64,000 bases of DNA, from NCBI RefSeq assembly GCF_026262505.1, contig NC_067207.1, positions 30,720,082-30,784,081 on the forward strand. The letters run 5' to 3'. The position numbers were made by a program, and so were the translations under genes. The notes under the pieces are model-generated. The model saw nothing but the letters and a program-made list of their open reading frames with translations. It did not search any database and had not been told where the DNA came from. This DNA comes from Trichomonas vaginalis G3. Lineage: Eukaryota > Parabasalia > Trichomonadida > Trichomonadidae. This document shows, in pieces, positions 30,405 to 39,571 of this stretch; within the stretch, counting starts at the first letter, position 1, and each line of letters starts with the position of its first letter.

Positions 30405-31610
30405 TCAAAAAACGCAGCCAGGAATAACAGAAAGATAATCTTTTCTTCCAATTGTATACTTTGGTCCTGTATCATTAGGGAATGGTCCAAGAGGTTCTGG
30501 AGTTTGTTCCTGTTTTCTAGATGAAGTGATTTGGCCGTGGATTGACATCTTAGGGATAGAAGACAAAGTGAGATCGTAATTAGGCATGTATTTACCTGGA
30601 CCTGGTCCAGAAATCTTCCCTTCGTCAGGAGTGAAATTACGACCTTTGATTGTGTATCTTTTTTCAGAAGTATCTGTTGGAAGGTAGTTTGGACCTGGAG
30701 ATGTAGCCTTTGCCTTTGGTTCTTGAGGTTTGTAATGGAATGAAATTCTTGGAGATTGAGAACCGAATTCTGGAGGCATATAGTTGGGTCCTGGTGTTGT
30801 TTCCTTCTTTGATTCTGCAGGTCTAATGCCAAAACTCCTCTTTGGACTTCCTGTACCGAAAATTTCGGGATATTTTTGATATGGAGCTGCAAGGATGTTT
30901 TCTTTTGTAGCATAGCGTGGTCTGATTGTAAGTTTTGGAGCATCAGCACCTGTTTGTCTTTCAGTATGATATTTAGGACCTGGTGTTTGATCAAATTTTG
31001 GCTCTTTATGTTTAAAGTGGAATGAAATGCCATGAGGCTTGTCAAGATCCTTTACATCATATGGACCTGGGGTAACGAATTTGTTTTTAGGATCTGGGCT
31101 GCGTGAATGAATTGTATTTCTTCTTGCACTTGGTAGAACAACTGAATAATTTGGCATATATGCTGCAGGACCTGGTGAATCAATAACTCCTTCATCTCTA
31201 GTAAATTTTCTTGCTTTCATTGTGAATTTTGGAGAAGATTTTTTGGTTGGATCATCATATGTCAGAGGTCCCGGTGTTGATTGAGCCATTTCTTTGGAAA
31301 CTGTTCTAGGGTGCCATGTTGTTTTTGGTGCATCTGATCCGAATTGTGGTGGAACGTAATTTGGACCTGGAGATTGTTCTCTTTCTTTCTCTTTTGGTCG
31401 AATTCCGAATGTATACTTGTGTCCAGTTCCAAATTCTGATGGAATAGCTTGATATGGTATTCCTGTTACATTTTCTTTATTTTTTAGTCGATGTCTAATT
31501 GTATATTTCGGAGATTCATTTCCGAATGTTGATGGTGGAACATATGCTCCTGGACCAGGAGTCTGAAGTGCTGTTGACGTAGCATGAATGATGGTTGCAG
31601 TACTCGTCAT
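30405..31610 (-). CDS. SHIPPO (STPGR) repeat protein, probable axonemal/microtubule protein
   Basis: A 401-residue frame with about nine to ten P-G-P-x-Y/V motifs (TPGPGAY, SPGPNYV, TPGPLTY, SPGPAAY, TPGPKYH, TPGPNYM, SPGPNYL, GPGPGKY) spaced by 30-45 residues, each followed by basic segments such as KYTI or FGIRP. The two halves are similar: Y-Q-A-I-P-S-E-F-G-T-G and Y-Q-K-Y-P-E-I-F-G-T-G begin parallel modules, so it arose by internal duplication. This is the ODF3/SHIPPO family, members of which lie along or inside flagellar microtubules. That fits a flagellated trichomonad. The start ATG is the first in the frame. Confidence 0.82.
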   Translation of the reverse strand: MTSTATIIHATSTALQTPGPGAYVPPSTFGNESPKYTIRHRLKNKENVTGIPYQAIPSEFGTGHKYTFGIRPKEKEREQSPGPNYVPPQFGSDAPKTTWHPRTVSKEMAQSTPGPLTYDDPTKKSSPKFTMKARKFTRDEGVIDSPGPAAYMPNYSVVLPSARRNTIHSRSPDPKNKFVTPGPYDVKDLDKPHGISFHFKHKEPKFDQTPGPKYHTERQTGADAPKLTIRPRYATKENILAAPYQKYPEIFGTGSPKRSFGIRPAESKKETTPGPNYMPPEFGSQSPRISFHYKPQEPKAKATSPGPNYLPTDTSEKRYTIKGRNFTPDEGKISGPGPGKYMPNYDLTLSSIPKMSIHGQITSSRKQEQTPEPLGPFPNDTGPKYTIGRKDYLSVIPGCVF

Positions 31611-31833
31611 TCACAGTAACGTCTTTTTCTGAATTTTTTTCGTTTGTAAAAAATGTGTCAAAAAAGAAATCTTACACTCATCATAAATTATAAGTAGAAA
31701 ATCTCGGATATCATATAGGGTGCAATATGGTATTGCATGGCATATCATTTCAGTTTAGTGTCCGAACAAAACACTCATCCACGCAGTTATAGTGAAATGA
31801 GAAGCGTCTATAATCATCACATCAATTCATCAG

Positions 31834-32138
31834 TTGCATTTTATTTCACATGAACCCAATGATAAAAATAAAAATGGAGAAACTGCTCTTCATTTTGCAG
31901 CACTTTATAATAGCAATGAAACAGCCGAACTTCATATATCAAATAATGCAAATTTGAATGAAAAAGAAAACCACATTAAAGCTGCTCTTTTCTGTGCAGA
32001 AAATTATAATCTGATGGTGAAATCTAAATGATGGGATAATGATGTGAAAGCTGCTTCATGTTGTTCAATATTTAAATTCCTAAGATGAGATAAAGATGCT
32101 AAGAATAATCAAAGAAAGGCATGCTTTGATTATGTGAA
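31834..32138 (+). pseudogene. Ankyrin-repeat gene remnant
   Basis: About one and a half repeats remain: N-K-N-G-E-T-A-L-H-F-A-A-L-Y-N-S, then A-E-L-H-I-S-N-N-A-N-L-N-E-K. This is the typical trichomonad ankyrin text, but there is no ATG at the front and stops follow at 32,029 and again further on, with repeat-like text (A-K-N-N-Q-R-K-A-C-F-D-Y) up to about 32,138. It is a decayed host gene. Confidence 0.6.
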
Positions 32139-32217
32139 AAAATGAATAAAGAAAATATCTTTTGATAGGACTTTACAGAACAAAAAGAGTTAAATATTTT
32201 AAAATAAAACAAACTAT

Positions 32218-34122
32218 TTATTTCTTGATTGGCTTTAACAAAATACCAGTATCTGCAATTCTTGTTGGAACTTTCTTGATACCTGCAGAACTCTTCTTTT
32301 TCTTCTTTGTTGTTTTTGGTTTCTTTGGATGTGAAACTTCCCAAGTCTCCATAAATTTGTCTTTCGCTTGAACATATGCGAGCATTTTGAGAGAGAGATC
32401 AGCCACGATTTGCTTCATCTCTTCTTCAGTTTGATTCTGTTTTATTTTGATTTCCTTGTTTAAGTTATACAACATTGTTTCGAGATGATCCTGTCTTGCA
32501 ACTTCTGCATCAAACTGTGCACAAAGCTGAACATAATTTGTATCTACAACTTCCTTCTCCCAAATTACTTGATCTATTTGTTGTGCATGTTCTTCAAAAT
32601 CTGCTGCAAGTTGCTTTGCTTTCATTTCAAGCTCATTTTCAAGTTTTTTGACATCTATCAATTGTTCTTTTGCCTTTTCTGCATCATTTTCAAGAGATTC
32701 TCTCTTCTCTTTCAGTGAACTAAGTTTTCCTCTTTGGTGTGTTATTTCTCCCCTAAGATTGCAGAGTTCTGGAGTTAAATCAATAATATTATTAAAACTA
32801 TATTGTTTTTTGCGATTGCCGCTGATCATCTTTTCTATCTGGACAACTTCTTGATAATTGATATCATTCTTTTCCAAATCAAATTTAATAATATTTTTAT
32901 TTTTTTCTAAAATCTTAATAATTGGTTCAGATTTCTTTATCGAGTTTGAAACAAGAGATAATCTTGTGATTGAACATTGATCTTGCATAATTTTGAACAT
33001 TGGCTCAAAATTTTTATCTTCCATTTCGCATTGATTGAAAGAAAGGTATCTGAGCGATGGATTTGACTGAACAAACTCTGCTAATGCGATACCATCATAT
33101 GAATAAAAATTATTATGATCTGCAATGAATTCTTGCAAAGTTTGATTTTCTCTAAAGAAATTGTTGAATCTCTTCAAATCCTTGCCATTAAGGCTGCATT
33201 TTGTTAAATTGATCAATCTTATTGGAGTGTGTATAAGAGGATCTGCTAAATAAATTAAATCTCCTCTTGAAAAATCATTGTGCGAAAGAATAAGTACTTC
33301 AACTGTGCTCTGCTCTAATGAGATTGCTATATTTTTGAGGAATTTCTCTGTGAATGCATTATGTGAGATGTCAAGAATTTTAATATTTCGATTATTTGCA
33401 AATAATTTTGAAAACGCATTGCTATTATCATTTCCACAGGAACAAGATGATAAATACAGCTCAGTTATCTTACTTTCGTTGATTTTGCCAAGAAGATACG
33501 AAATTCCTTTCGATTTAATATTATTATGAGATAAAATAAGAGAACTGATCGTGCTATTCTTTGAAATTCCATCGGCTATCGTCATAATCGTCTTTTCTAT
33601 GATTTCACAGTTTTCAATATTTAGAGTTGATAAAACTTTGTTACATTGGAGCATTTCAGCTAATTTATAAGATGCTTTTTCTCCAATTGAGTTCCTTCCA
33701 ATTGTTGAATCGGATTTAATTGATAATTCTATCAAAGATTTATTAAATTTTAATGATTCAAATAAAATTGCGCAACTCTGATCATTTAGATTACATGATG
33801 AAACATCTAATTGTATCAAATCTTTATTATTAGAAATATATCTTGATAATAATGAGACAGAATTTTGTCCAATTGAATTTCCAGAAAGGTTAAGTACCCT
33901 TATTGTTGGATGAGTAGGAATGATATTTAGAAGTTTTGTGAATGATTCTGAACCAAAACCTGCATTTGCAAAGTTGATTGACTTGTTAAATTGTAATTTC
34001 GAATAATTGCGAATGAAAAGAGTCTTTCCTCTTTCACTTTCCTTGGTATTTGTGTCATTACACTTGGCTCTATATAGTTTAGATAACTCTTCGTTAGTAA
34101 AGCTGTTCGGAGATGTGCTCAT
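32218..34122 (-). CDS. RI-type leucine-rich-repeat protein with C-terminal coiled coil
   Basis: A 634-residue frame. Residues about 60-450 carry at least twelve ribonuclease-inhibitor-like repeats (V-L-N-L-S-G-N-S-I-G, Q-L-D-V-S-S-C-N-L-N, SLILSHNNIKSKG, LILSHNDFSRGD, RLSLVSNSIKK). About 460-600 is a coiled coil (LKEKRESLENDAEKAKEQL). The tail is basic and lysine-rich (KKPKTTKKKKKSS). LRR proteins of this build occur in flagellar and basal-body proteomes and also in actin regulation, so a cytoskeletal scaffold is likely but not proven. Its 3' end faces the ankyrin remnant about 80 bases away. Confidence 0.78.
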   Translation of the reverse strand: MSTSPNSFTNEELSKLYRAKCNDTNTKESERGKTLFIRNYSKLQFNKSINFANAGFGSESFTKLLNIIPTHPTIRVLNLSGNSIGQNSVSLLSRYISNNKDLIQLDVSSCNLNDQSCAILFESLKFNKSLIELSIKSDSTIGRNSIGEKASYKLAEMLQCNKVLSTLNIENCEIIEKTIMTIADGISKNSTISSLILSHNNIKSKGISYLLGKINESKITELYLSSCSCGNDNSNAFSKLFANNRNIKILDISHNAFTEKFLKNIAISLEQSTVEVLILSHNDFSRGDLIYLADPLIHTPIRLINLTKCSLNGKDLKRFNNFFRENQTLQEFIADHNNFYSYDGIALAEFVQSNPSLRYLSFNQCEMEDKNFEPMFKIMQDQCSITRLSLVSNSIKKSEPIIKILEKNKNIIKFDLEKNDINYQEVVQIEKMISGNRKKQYSFNNIIDLTPELCNLRGEITHQRGKLSSLKEKRESLENDAEKAKEQLIDVKKLENELEMKAKQLAADFEEHAQQIDQVIWEKEVVDTNYVQLCAQFDAEVARQDHLETMLYNLNKEIKIKQNQTEEEMKQIVADLSLKMLAYVQAKDKFMETWEVSHPKKPKTTKKKKKSSAGIKKVPTRIADTGILLKPIKK

Positions 34123-35145
34123 AAAATTATAAAAACAGTTTTCAATTAAAATTTTATGAAACTGAAACGTCTTTTATATAATTTTAATATACTCTAATAA
34201 TGCTATTAAATCTTGATATTTTTCTGTTGAGGCATTTTTCAATTGATTTCTTACAATTTTTTTATACTGAGGCACTTTTAATTCAAAAAATAAAGCGTCA
34301 AATTGTTATAACGAAATCGGATATAAACCTACTTATTTAAAAATAGGAGATGAATCAGCTTAGTGATTTCTCATTAAATTGTATTCTTTCCGATCAATTT
34401 TGTAATAAAATATTTTAATTTACAACGTTTAACATTTTAATATGGTTGTATCTAAGGATGTCAATTTGGAAGAAAAGTGAGAAAATTCCTAAAATGCGAA
34501 AAATGAATTTTCCAAACGTACTTTTTTATCTCATTTTTTTGATTTTGAAAAAAATTTGGAGAGTATAGATCCGTATTTTTCCCAAGTGAGCGGGGTATCT
34601 CTAATCCCAGCCCTATCGTCCTCCCAGTGTCAGTTTTTAATATAAAATCCAAAATTTTTTTAAAAATAAAAATTTCGAGAAATTTTTCTAGTTTTTTTTT
34701 CTTTGATTTCAATAATTCAAAATAAATTTTGGAGTAAAAAGACACTATTTAATGAAATTCATATGAGTGAATGTGGATAAATACTCTCAAAACATACAAT
34801 TTATATATTTTTTCTTTATATTATCAACTAATTAGTGATAATTTTTTTTGAATCAGATTTTTTCATTAAAACTATAATATATAACGCAATAATGATGTAC
34901 ACATACGCATCTACACATCAAAATATAAAGTTTGTTTTGGTCTGGGCACCCCAACCCAAAATTCTAAAAAAATTGAATAAAATTGAATACTTGGGGCTGG
35001 GATACCCAGCCCGAAACCGAATTGAATTTTTTGAATTAAAGAATATATTTACGTATTTATAATATATATGTGATGTTTATAAAAAATACTAAATTTTTGT
35101 AAAAAAATTCAATTTATTCAAAACGTATATTAAGTGATCACTTCA
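34123..35145. other. Intergenic region, no gene
   Basis: About 1 kb, mostly A and T. Two GC-rich islands share text: GGGGTATCTCTAATCCCAGC at about 34,593 and GGGGCTGGGATACCCAGCCC at about 34,993, the latter pairing with CTGGGCACCCCAACCC at about 34,944. Short frames here have no support. Confidence 0.5.
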
Positions 35146-35170
35146 TTAGTAGGATCAGCGATCCTACTAA
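35146..35170. repeat. Hairpin 1 of the cluster
   Basis: TTAGTAGGAT-CAGCG-ATCCTACTAA: a perfect 10-bp stem with a 5-base loop at the left edge of the cluster. Confidence 0.85.
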
Positions 35171-35291
35171 ATGGTGAGAATGCCACTAGCTAAAAAGGGA
35201 GTCCTTGGAGCTCTTGATCTCTTGTCAGTAGAGTCCATAATGAGGCATGGCATTTACTGATTAGAGATCAGAGCAATCCTACCTTACCTTC

Positions 35292-35600
35292 AGGAGCTAC
35301 AAAGCTCCTAATCGTTACGAGAGGGAGCCTTGGAGCTCCTGAAGCTCATCAGCAGAGGATATTTACCATTTGGGCCTCTTTTGATGAAAGATGCGAAGCC
35401 CATCTACGAACCAGGAGCTCCAAAGCTCCTAATCCTTACGAAAGGGAGCTTTGGAGCTCCTGAGTCTTCATCAACAGAGTCCCAGTTGATAAATATTCTA
35501 TGCTGATGAAAGATGCGAAGCACATCTTCGAACCAGGAGCTCCAAAGCTCCTATTCCTTACGAAAGGGAGCTCTGGAGCTTCTGAAACTCCTCCTATTAT
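35292..35600. repeat. Three tandem units of about 121 bp, each opening with a palindrome
   Basis: Units start at 35,292, 35,413 and 35,535 (last one partial). Each begins AGGAGCTCCAAAGCTCC, then about 15 bases (TAATCCTTACGAAAG), then the complement GGAGCTTTGGAGCTCCT. In the second unit the 17-bp stem is perfect. Each unit then carries CTCATCA-CAGAG and GATGAAAGATGCGAAG with CATCTTCGAACC, another small inverted pair. A diverged half unit precedes at about 35,197. Confidence 0.85.
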
Positions 35601-35603
35601 AAA

Positions 35604-35666
35604 ATAGGACAGTTTTCTTCTGAGGCTTCTCATCAAATCTAAGACTTCAGAAGAAAGCTGTCCTAT
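35604..35666. repeat. Hairpin of 63 bases
   Basis: ATAGGACAG, a 2-base mismatch, TTCTTCTGA, loop containing CTTCTCATCAAATCTAAG, then TTCAGAAGAA and CTGTCCTAT. About 20 pairs with small internal mismatches. Confidence 0.85.
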
Positions 35667-35704
35667 CCGTGTATACTTACATTCTGATGGACTACAAGTG
35701 TACA

Positions 35705-35772
35705 ACTTTAAGGCAGAGATTATCCGAGGCCTCTCATCAAATGAGGGACCTCGGATAATCTCTGCCTTAAGT
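35705..35772. repeat. Hairpin of 68 bases
   Basis: TTAAGGCAGAGATTATCCGA and the next GG pair perfectly with CCTCGGATAATCTCTGCCTT and following AA. The tip CCTCTCATCAAATGAGGGA adds four more pairs. A stem of about 26 bp with a single bulge near the base. Confidence 0.88.
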
Positions 35773-35830
35773 AGTCAAATAGCTTTTCTGACTATTCAGG
35801 GACAAGAGAACAAGAGTTGGAATACTCTAA

Positions 35831-35885
35831 GGCAAGGTTCTTCCGAAATCTCTCATCGAATGAGAGACTTCAGAAGGACCTTGCC
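35831..35885. repeat. Hairpin of 55 bases with regularly spaced mismatches
   Basis: GGCAAGGT, CTTC, GAA and TCTCTCAT on the left arm pair with ATGAGAGA, TTC, GAAG and ACCTTGCC on the right arm. Three single mismatches separate the paired blocks and the loop is only CGA. The form resembles a small-RNA precursor. Confidence 0.85.
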
Positions 35886-35904
35886 AAATCCTTGAACACC
35901 GATA

Positions 35905-35931
35905 TCCTTGGAACCGAGCTAGGACCAAGGA
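35905..35931. repeat. Short hairpin of the cluster
   Basis: TCCTTGG pairs with CCAAGGA across 13 bases. Confidence 0.7.
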
Positions 35932-35955
35932 GAAGTAGTGTACTATAGCGCACGA

Positions 35956-35984
35956 TGGCAATCTCGGAAATACTTATATTGCCA
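35956..35984. repeat. Short hairpin of the cluster
   Basis: TGGCAAT pairs with ATTGCCA across 15 bases; it touches the next hairpin. Confidence 0.7.
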
Positions 35985-35986
35985 CA

Positions 35987-36050
35987 TGCACAATATCTAT
36001 TCAGCCTGACTCCTATATACAAGAAGTCAGGCAGAATAGATATTGTGCAT
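35987..36050. repeat. Hairpin of 64 bases
   Basis: ATGCACAATATCTATTC pairs perfectly with its complement at 36,034-36,050; one mismatch, then GCCTGACT pairs with AGTCAGGC. Stem of about 25 bp, loop of about 14 bases. Confidence 0.88.
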
Positions 36051-38029
36051 ATGATTTGCAGAACTCTCATATATATAAATTTTTGTTATCCCAAAAAGGT
36101 GACACTTTGGGTGTATCGTCCATCCCAGGGATGCAAAATTCACATCACCTTGTATCTATATTGGAGAGAAGAACTCTTCGTTTTTGAATTTTGTCACGAT
36201 GGTTTTAAAGTATATTAGACACATGTATTGATATTACTATTTTTGTATATTTTGAGAGAAAATCCCTAAAAAGTGAGAAAATCTGAGACAGTTTGAGAAA
36301 ATATATAAACTATTGAAAATTTGAATTAAACTTCTAATTTGGAAAAAAAATTTGGAAAGAAGAAAATTCAAAAATCGAGATTTAGACTCAGTATCAAATG
36401 GAGAACAAAATGTTTCTTCATATGAAGGAAAAAATTTTCTTGAGAAGAAATAGAGTTTTTAAAATTTTATTGTATGTAATGAAATAAACAAATATTAAAA
36501 TTATTTTTTGATAACAAGAAAATTCCCAACAGAAAATATTTGAGACAAAGAAAAAAAGAAAATTGAAAAATATTACTCTCCTTTACATTTCATGAGATTT
36601 TCAATTTATTTTCATAAAATTGACAATTTTATACGTTTTAGATGAAAATAAGTGATTTTGCTTGAAATAAAAATTATTGTTTGTTTACAGCTATCAAATA
36701 GATTTTTGCTATTTTGATTAAAATTTGTTAATCAAATTAATAATTTTTTTTCTAAATATCTTAAATATCTGGATCACTCACTGATACAATGAATTAAACG
36801 ATAAAAATAATACAAACTCAACTAAGTTTCCTGTCTTTCAACCAAAAAATATTATGCAATTTAAATTAAATTGTTTATTCAAAGATAAAACAAAGATAAA
36901 GTAATTATAATTATCATATACTTTATGAATAACTCTCTAATTGGATAAGATTTTCGTAAAAATATTTTTATTAATATCGATAAGAATATGTTTACCTACT
37001 ATCACCATATGTCGATAAACGAGAGTAGAGTGATTTTTATCATCGAAACTTTTTAAAAGCTGTAAGCAGGAAGTAATAATCTTGTTTTTTCTGAGTTAGT
37101 TGTAGAACTATTGATGCCCGAGTTATCATTGTGATGCAGAAGGATATCAATGTACTGACTGAAGGATATGAATTGAATTGAATTTTATTGAATTTCAATT
37201 TGATCAAAATTTGTTGAAATGATATGAATGTGTCAACTTCTGTATCATTCTCCTTCACTCCTTCCTTATTCTTTCGAGAACGAAGCTAGCTCAGCTTTCG
37301 CTGAGCGAATTGACACTTTTCATGCCCTAAACGTACATACTCTCAAATTTATCGAAAAAATTAATACCACCTAAACTAGTATATTCTTATTTTAAATATG
37401 ATATTATCCTTATATTCCACACTAAAATTCATTTAAATCAACTTTTAAAAAAAGTTCGAATCCTGCGCGTCTCACTTTTAAAATTTTCCAAATGGAAAAT
37501 TATATTCTCCTAAAGTGAAAACAATTTTCCAAATTGACTTCCTTATTGTATCTCTTAAGATTTCTATTTTATTGAATTTTGTAATGTTTTAAACGAGAAT
37601 TTAGCTCATCTAATACTGGACATCATCAATTGATCAAAGAAAGCGTTTATATAGCTTCCATTAATTATGGATAACTAGTCTATGATATTAGAAGTATTTA
37701 CTCTAAGTAAATACTAAAAATTGAAATGAAAAATTTCCAAAAAAAATGTATTAATTAGGAAACTCGTTTATTATTAGATGTTAATTTGAATTGTATTCCT
37801 TGCGAAAAGAAAGTTAGTTTAGAAGCTTAGAATTCAAATGAAAATGAATGCGTATATTAGGCTGTTGTAATTGCGAATTCATAAAAATGTTATAAATCTA
37901 AAATTCAATACCAATATGATGCAGCAATTCTTCCATTTAATGTTTATTGAAAAAATATATATAGAAATTGTTCAAATTACGATTAACTCTGCGTCTTTGT
38001 TTTCATCTCACATATGTATTTTAGAAATC
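36051..38029. other. Long AT-rich intergenic region, no gene
   Basis: About 2 kb with closed frames throughout. It contains one lone perfect mini-hairpin (37,289-37,306) and GAATT-rich tandem words near 37,168-37,200. Nothing else supported. Confidence 0.5.
37289..37306. repeat. Single mini-hairpin in a spacer
   Basis: GCTCAGC-TTTC-GCTGAGC, perfect 7-bp stem. It resembles the elements' double hairpins in size and GC content but stands alone, 750 bases outside element B. It may mark older element DNA. Confidence 0.6.
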
Positions 38030-38051
38030 AAAAAAAAAAAAAAAAAAAAAA
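38030..38051. repeat. Run of 22 A next to the left end of element B
   Basis: An uninterrupted A run ends four bases before the presumed element start. It may be the integration target or slippage. Confidence 0.9.
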
Positions 38052-38056
38052 GGTAG

Positions 38057-38092
38057 TGGGGCTTCCAGGCGCGTTGCGCCCTCTAGCCCCGA
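38057..38092. repeat. Compound hairpin at the presumed left end of element B
   Basis: Outer arms GGGGCT and AGCCCC enclose AGGCGC-GTT-GCGCCCT, whose inner part is a perfect 5-bp stem with a 3-base loop (38,068-38,080). The build matches the element's mini-hairpins, and the position suggests a terminal structure. Confidence 0.7.
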
Positions 38093-38232
38093 AGATGTTT
38101 AGTATAACTTTGTCCGGACAAGTAAGGGTCTATCGTCGCTACAGGAAAAGTTACAGGCGTTCCAAGGAAGTATACTTTGAGAAGCCTTTTCTGTCACTTT
38201 TCAGGAAAAAACATTTTTATTATTATATATAA

Positions 38233-39051
38233 ATGAATTTTACAAAACCACCGTTACCGTTCTTTGGAAATAAGAGTAAATGTAAAGATATTATATTGAG
38301 AGAACTTAAGAAACTACCGAATGGTCTAACATTTGTAGATTTGTTCGGTGGAAGTTTCTATATATCCCATTTGTGCCATACAATATTCCCAGACTCAAAG
38401 ATTATATGCAATGACTTCGACAACTATATGGACCGTCTCAAACATATACCAGACACAAACAACATATTGAAAGAGTTAAAAGAAAAGATACCTATAGGTA
38501 AGATGGAACGTATACCATTAGATAACAAAAATATTGTGAGAGAGGTTTTGAAAAAAGCAGAATATATAGACTGGGATAGTATATCTGCTAGACTATTATA
38601 TAGTGGTTCTATAAGAGTTCATGACATTGAAACACTTATGTCAAATGTTTTATATCTTAACTATACAAATGTTTTCAAAGAGGACATAGAAAAATATATT
38701 GAGGGTATAGAGTTTGTGAGATGTCGTTGGACAGAGTTGTATGAAAAATATAAAGACAAGGAAAATGTTTTCTTTATAGTGGACCCGCCGTTCTATAACA
38801 CATGCGATTTTCAATACCAAGTAGACTGGACTTTGAGAGACTCTTTAGAAACTTTAGACGTTTTACATAACTGTCCATGCTTTTACTTTACATCCGATAA
38901 AAGTGGTTTGGAAAGTGTCATGAGATGGTTAGAGGACATACATGACTATGAGTTTAGATATGACAAGATAGAATATGAGAGAGGTCCTATAAACCGGAGA
39001 AAGTGTCATAACAAAGAAATTTTACTAGTAAGTAAATGTGGTTTGAAATAG
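38233..39051 (+). CDS. Dam-like DNA adenine-N6 methyltransferase
   Basis: A 272-residue frame of the D12 class methyltransferase family. Visible motifs: PLPFFGNKSKCK (residues 8-19; motif X, usual P-F-x-Y-x-G-x-K), FVDLFGGSF (about 35-43; S-adenosylmethionine site D-x-F-x-G), and the catalytic VDPPFYN (about 186-192; usual D-P-P-Y). The length is right for Dam. It would methylate adenine in short sites such as GATC; the site cannot be read from sequence. 6mA and Dam-like enzymes have been reported in Trichomonas. Here the gene is the outermost of element B. Start follows a TTTTTATTATTATATATAA leader. Confidence 0.85.
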   Translation: MNFTKPPLPFFGNKSKCKDIILRELKKLPNGLTFVDLFGGSFYISHLCHTIFPDSKIICNDFDNYMDRLKHIPDTNNILKELKEKIPIGKMERIPLDNKNIVREVLKKAEYIDWDSISARLLYSGSIRVHDIETLMSNVLYLNYTNVFKEDIEKYIEGIEFVRCRWTELYEKYKDKENVFFIVDPPFYNTCDFQYQVDWTLRDSLETLDVLHNCPCFYFTSDKSGLESVMRWLEDIHDYEFRYDKIEYERGPINRRKCHNKEILLVSKCGLK

Positions 39052-39167
39052 GACTACTTGTTTTAGGTTTTTTCCATTGTGTCATTTATTTATTTGACGT
39101 GGCAGAAAGATATAGAGAATATGAAGATGAACCAATGCCTGCAAATGTTCAGCATATGTACTCGTAA
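39036..39167 (+). CDS. Tiny single-pass membrane protein overlapping the methyltransferase end
   Basis: A 43-residue frame from ATG 39,036, overlapping the last 16 bases of the methyltransferase. Residues 4-20 (E-I-G-L-L-V-L-G-F-F-H-C-V-I-Y-L-F) form one hydrophobic segment; the rest is acidic and ends in Q-H-M-Y-S. Too short for most gene finders. The overlap suggests a shared transcript. Function unknown; a small virion or membrane protein is possible. Confidence 0.45.
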   Translation: MWFEIGLLVLGFFHCVIYLFDVAERYREYEDEPMPANVQHMYS

Positions 39168-39190
39168 GAGATATTTTTATCTAATATTAA

Positions 39191-39553
39191 ATGGACGCAC
39201 AGAACTTAGCGAATGCACAGCAACCTGGACAACCAAACCCAGAGAATATTCCAAATGAAGTTAGAATACAAACTGCAATGGCAAACTATGGTCAAGTGCC
39301 AACAGATGTACAAATGCAAACTGCCATGTCAAATGACGCTGCGTTAGGTTTGCCACCATGGTATGCAAATATGAGATGGAAAGAGTTTTATACAAACCCT
39401 GAAGTGGGATATAAACAACTTTATGCAGATGACGCGAACACAGGAGTTGACCCAGAATATGTTTTCTACCAGAGGAGAAACAGAATGTATGAGCTCCAGT
39501 TAAAGAATGCTATGGAACTCAACAGGAAACGTAAGAGACTAGGTGGACATTAG
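39191..39553 (+). CDS. Small element protein, unknown
   Basis: A 120-residue frame beginning after TTTTTATCTAATATTAA, the standard element box. The first 40 residues are rich in Q, N and P with two similar segments (V-R-I-Q-T-A-M-A-N and V-Q-M-Q-T-A-M-S-N). A central LPPWYANMRWKEFY block and a basic end (RKRKRLGGH) follow. No family recognised; position among virion genes suggests a minor structural part. Confidence 0.55.
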   Translation: MDAQNLANAQQPGQPNPENIPNEVRIQTAMANYGQVPTDVQMQTAMSNDAALGLPPWYANMRWKEFYTNPEVGYKQLYADDANTGVDPEYVFYQRRNRMYELQLKNAMELNRKRKRLGGH

Positions 39554-39571
39554 ATTTTTACATATAGTAAA

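Larger units (their letters stand above)
35146..36050. ncRNA. Cluster of at least eight long hairpins (possible structured or small-RNA precursor locus)
   Basis: A 0.9-kb non-coding stretch is made almost wholly of inverted repeats, with much higher GC than its surroundings. Members: 35,146-35,170, the tandem units at 35,292-35,600, and hairpins at 35,604-35,666, 35,705-35,772, 35,831-35,885, 35,905-35,931, 35,956-35,984 and 35,987-36,050. Stems differ in sequence, but several share a loop-side text CTCTCATC(A/G)AATGAG. No frame is open through it. The class of transcript, and even transcription itself, is inference; strand unknown. Confidence 0.5.

Noticed and set aside
34461-34745. 94-residue minus-strand frame
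   Set aside because: Low-complexity K/F/I text in AT-rich spacer without start context.
36051-38029. Short frames such as 37,040-37,258 and 37,871-38,056
   Set aside because: No codon structure, family text or promoter box; the second ends in the A run.
38030-38051. A run as the tail of a LINE or SINE
   Set aside because: No retrotransposon coding text or tRNA-like head precedes it; the upstream DNA is plain spacer.
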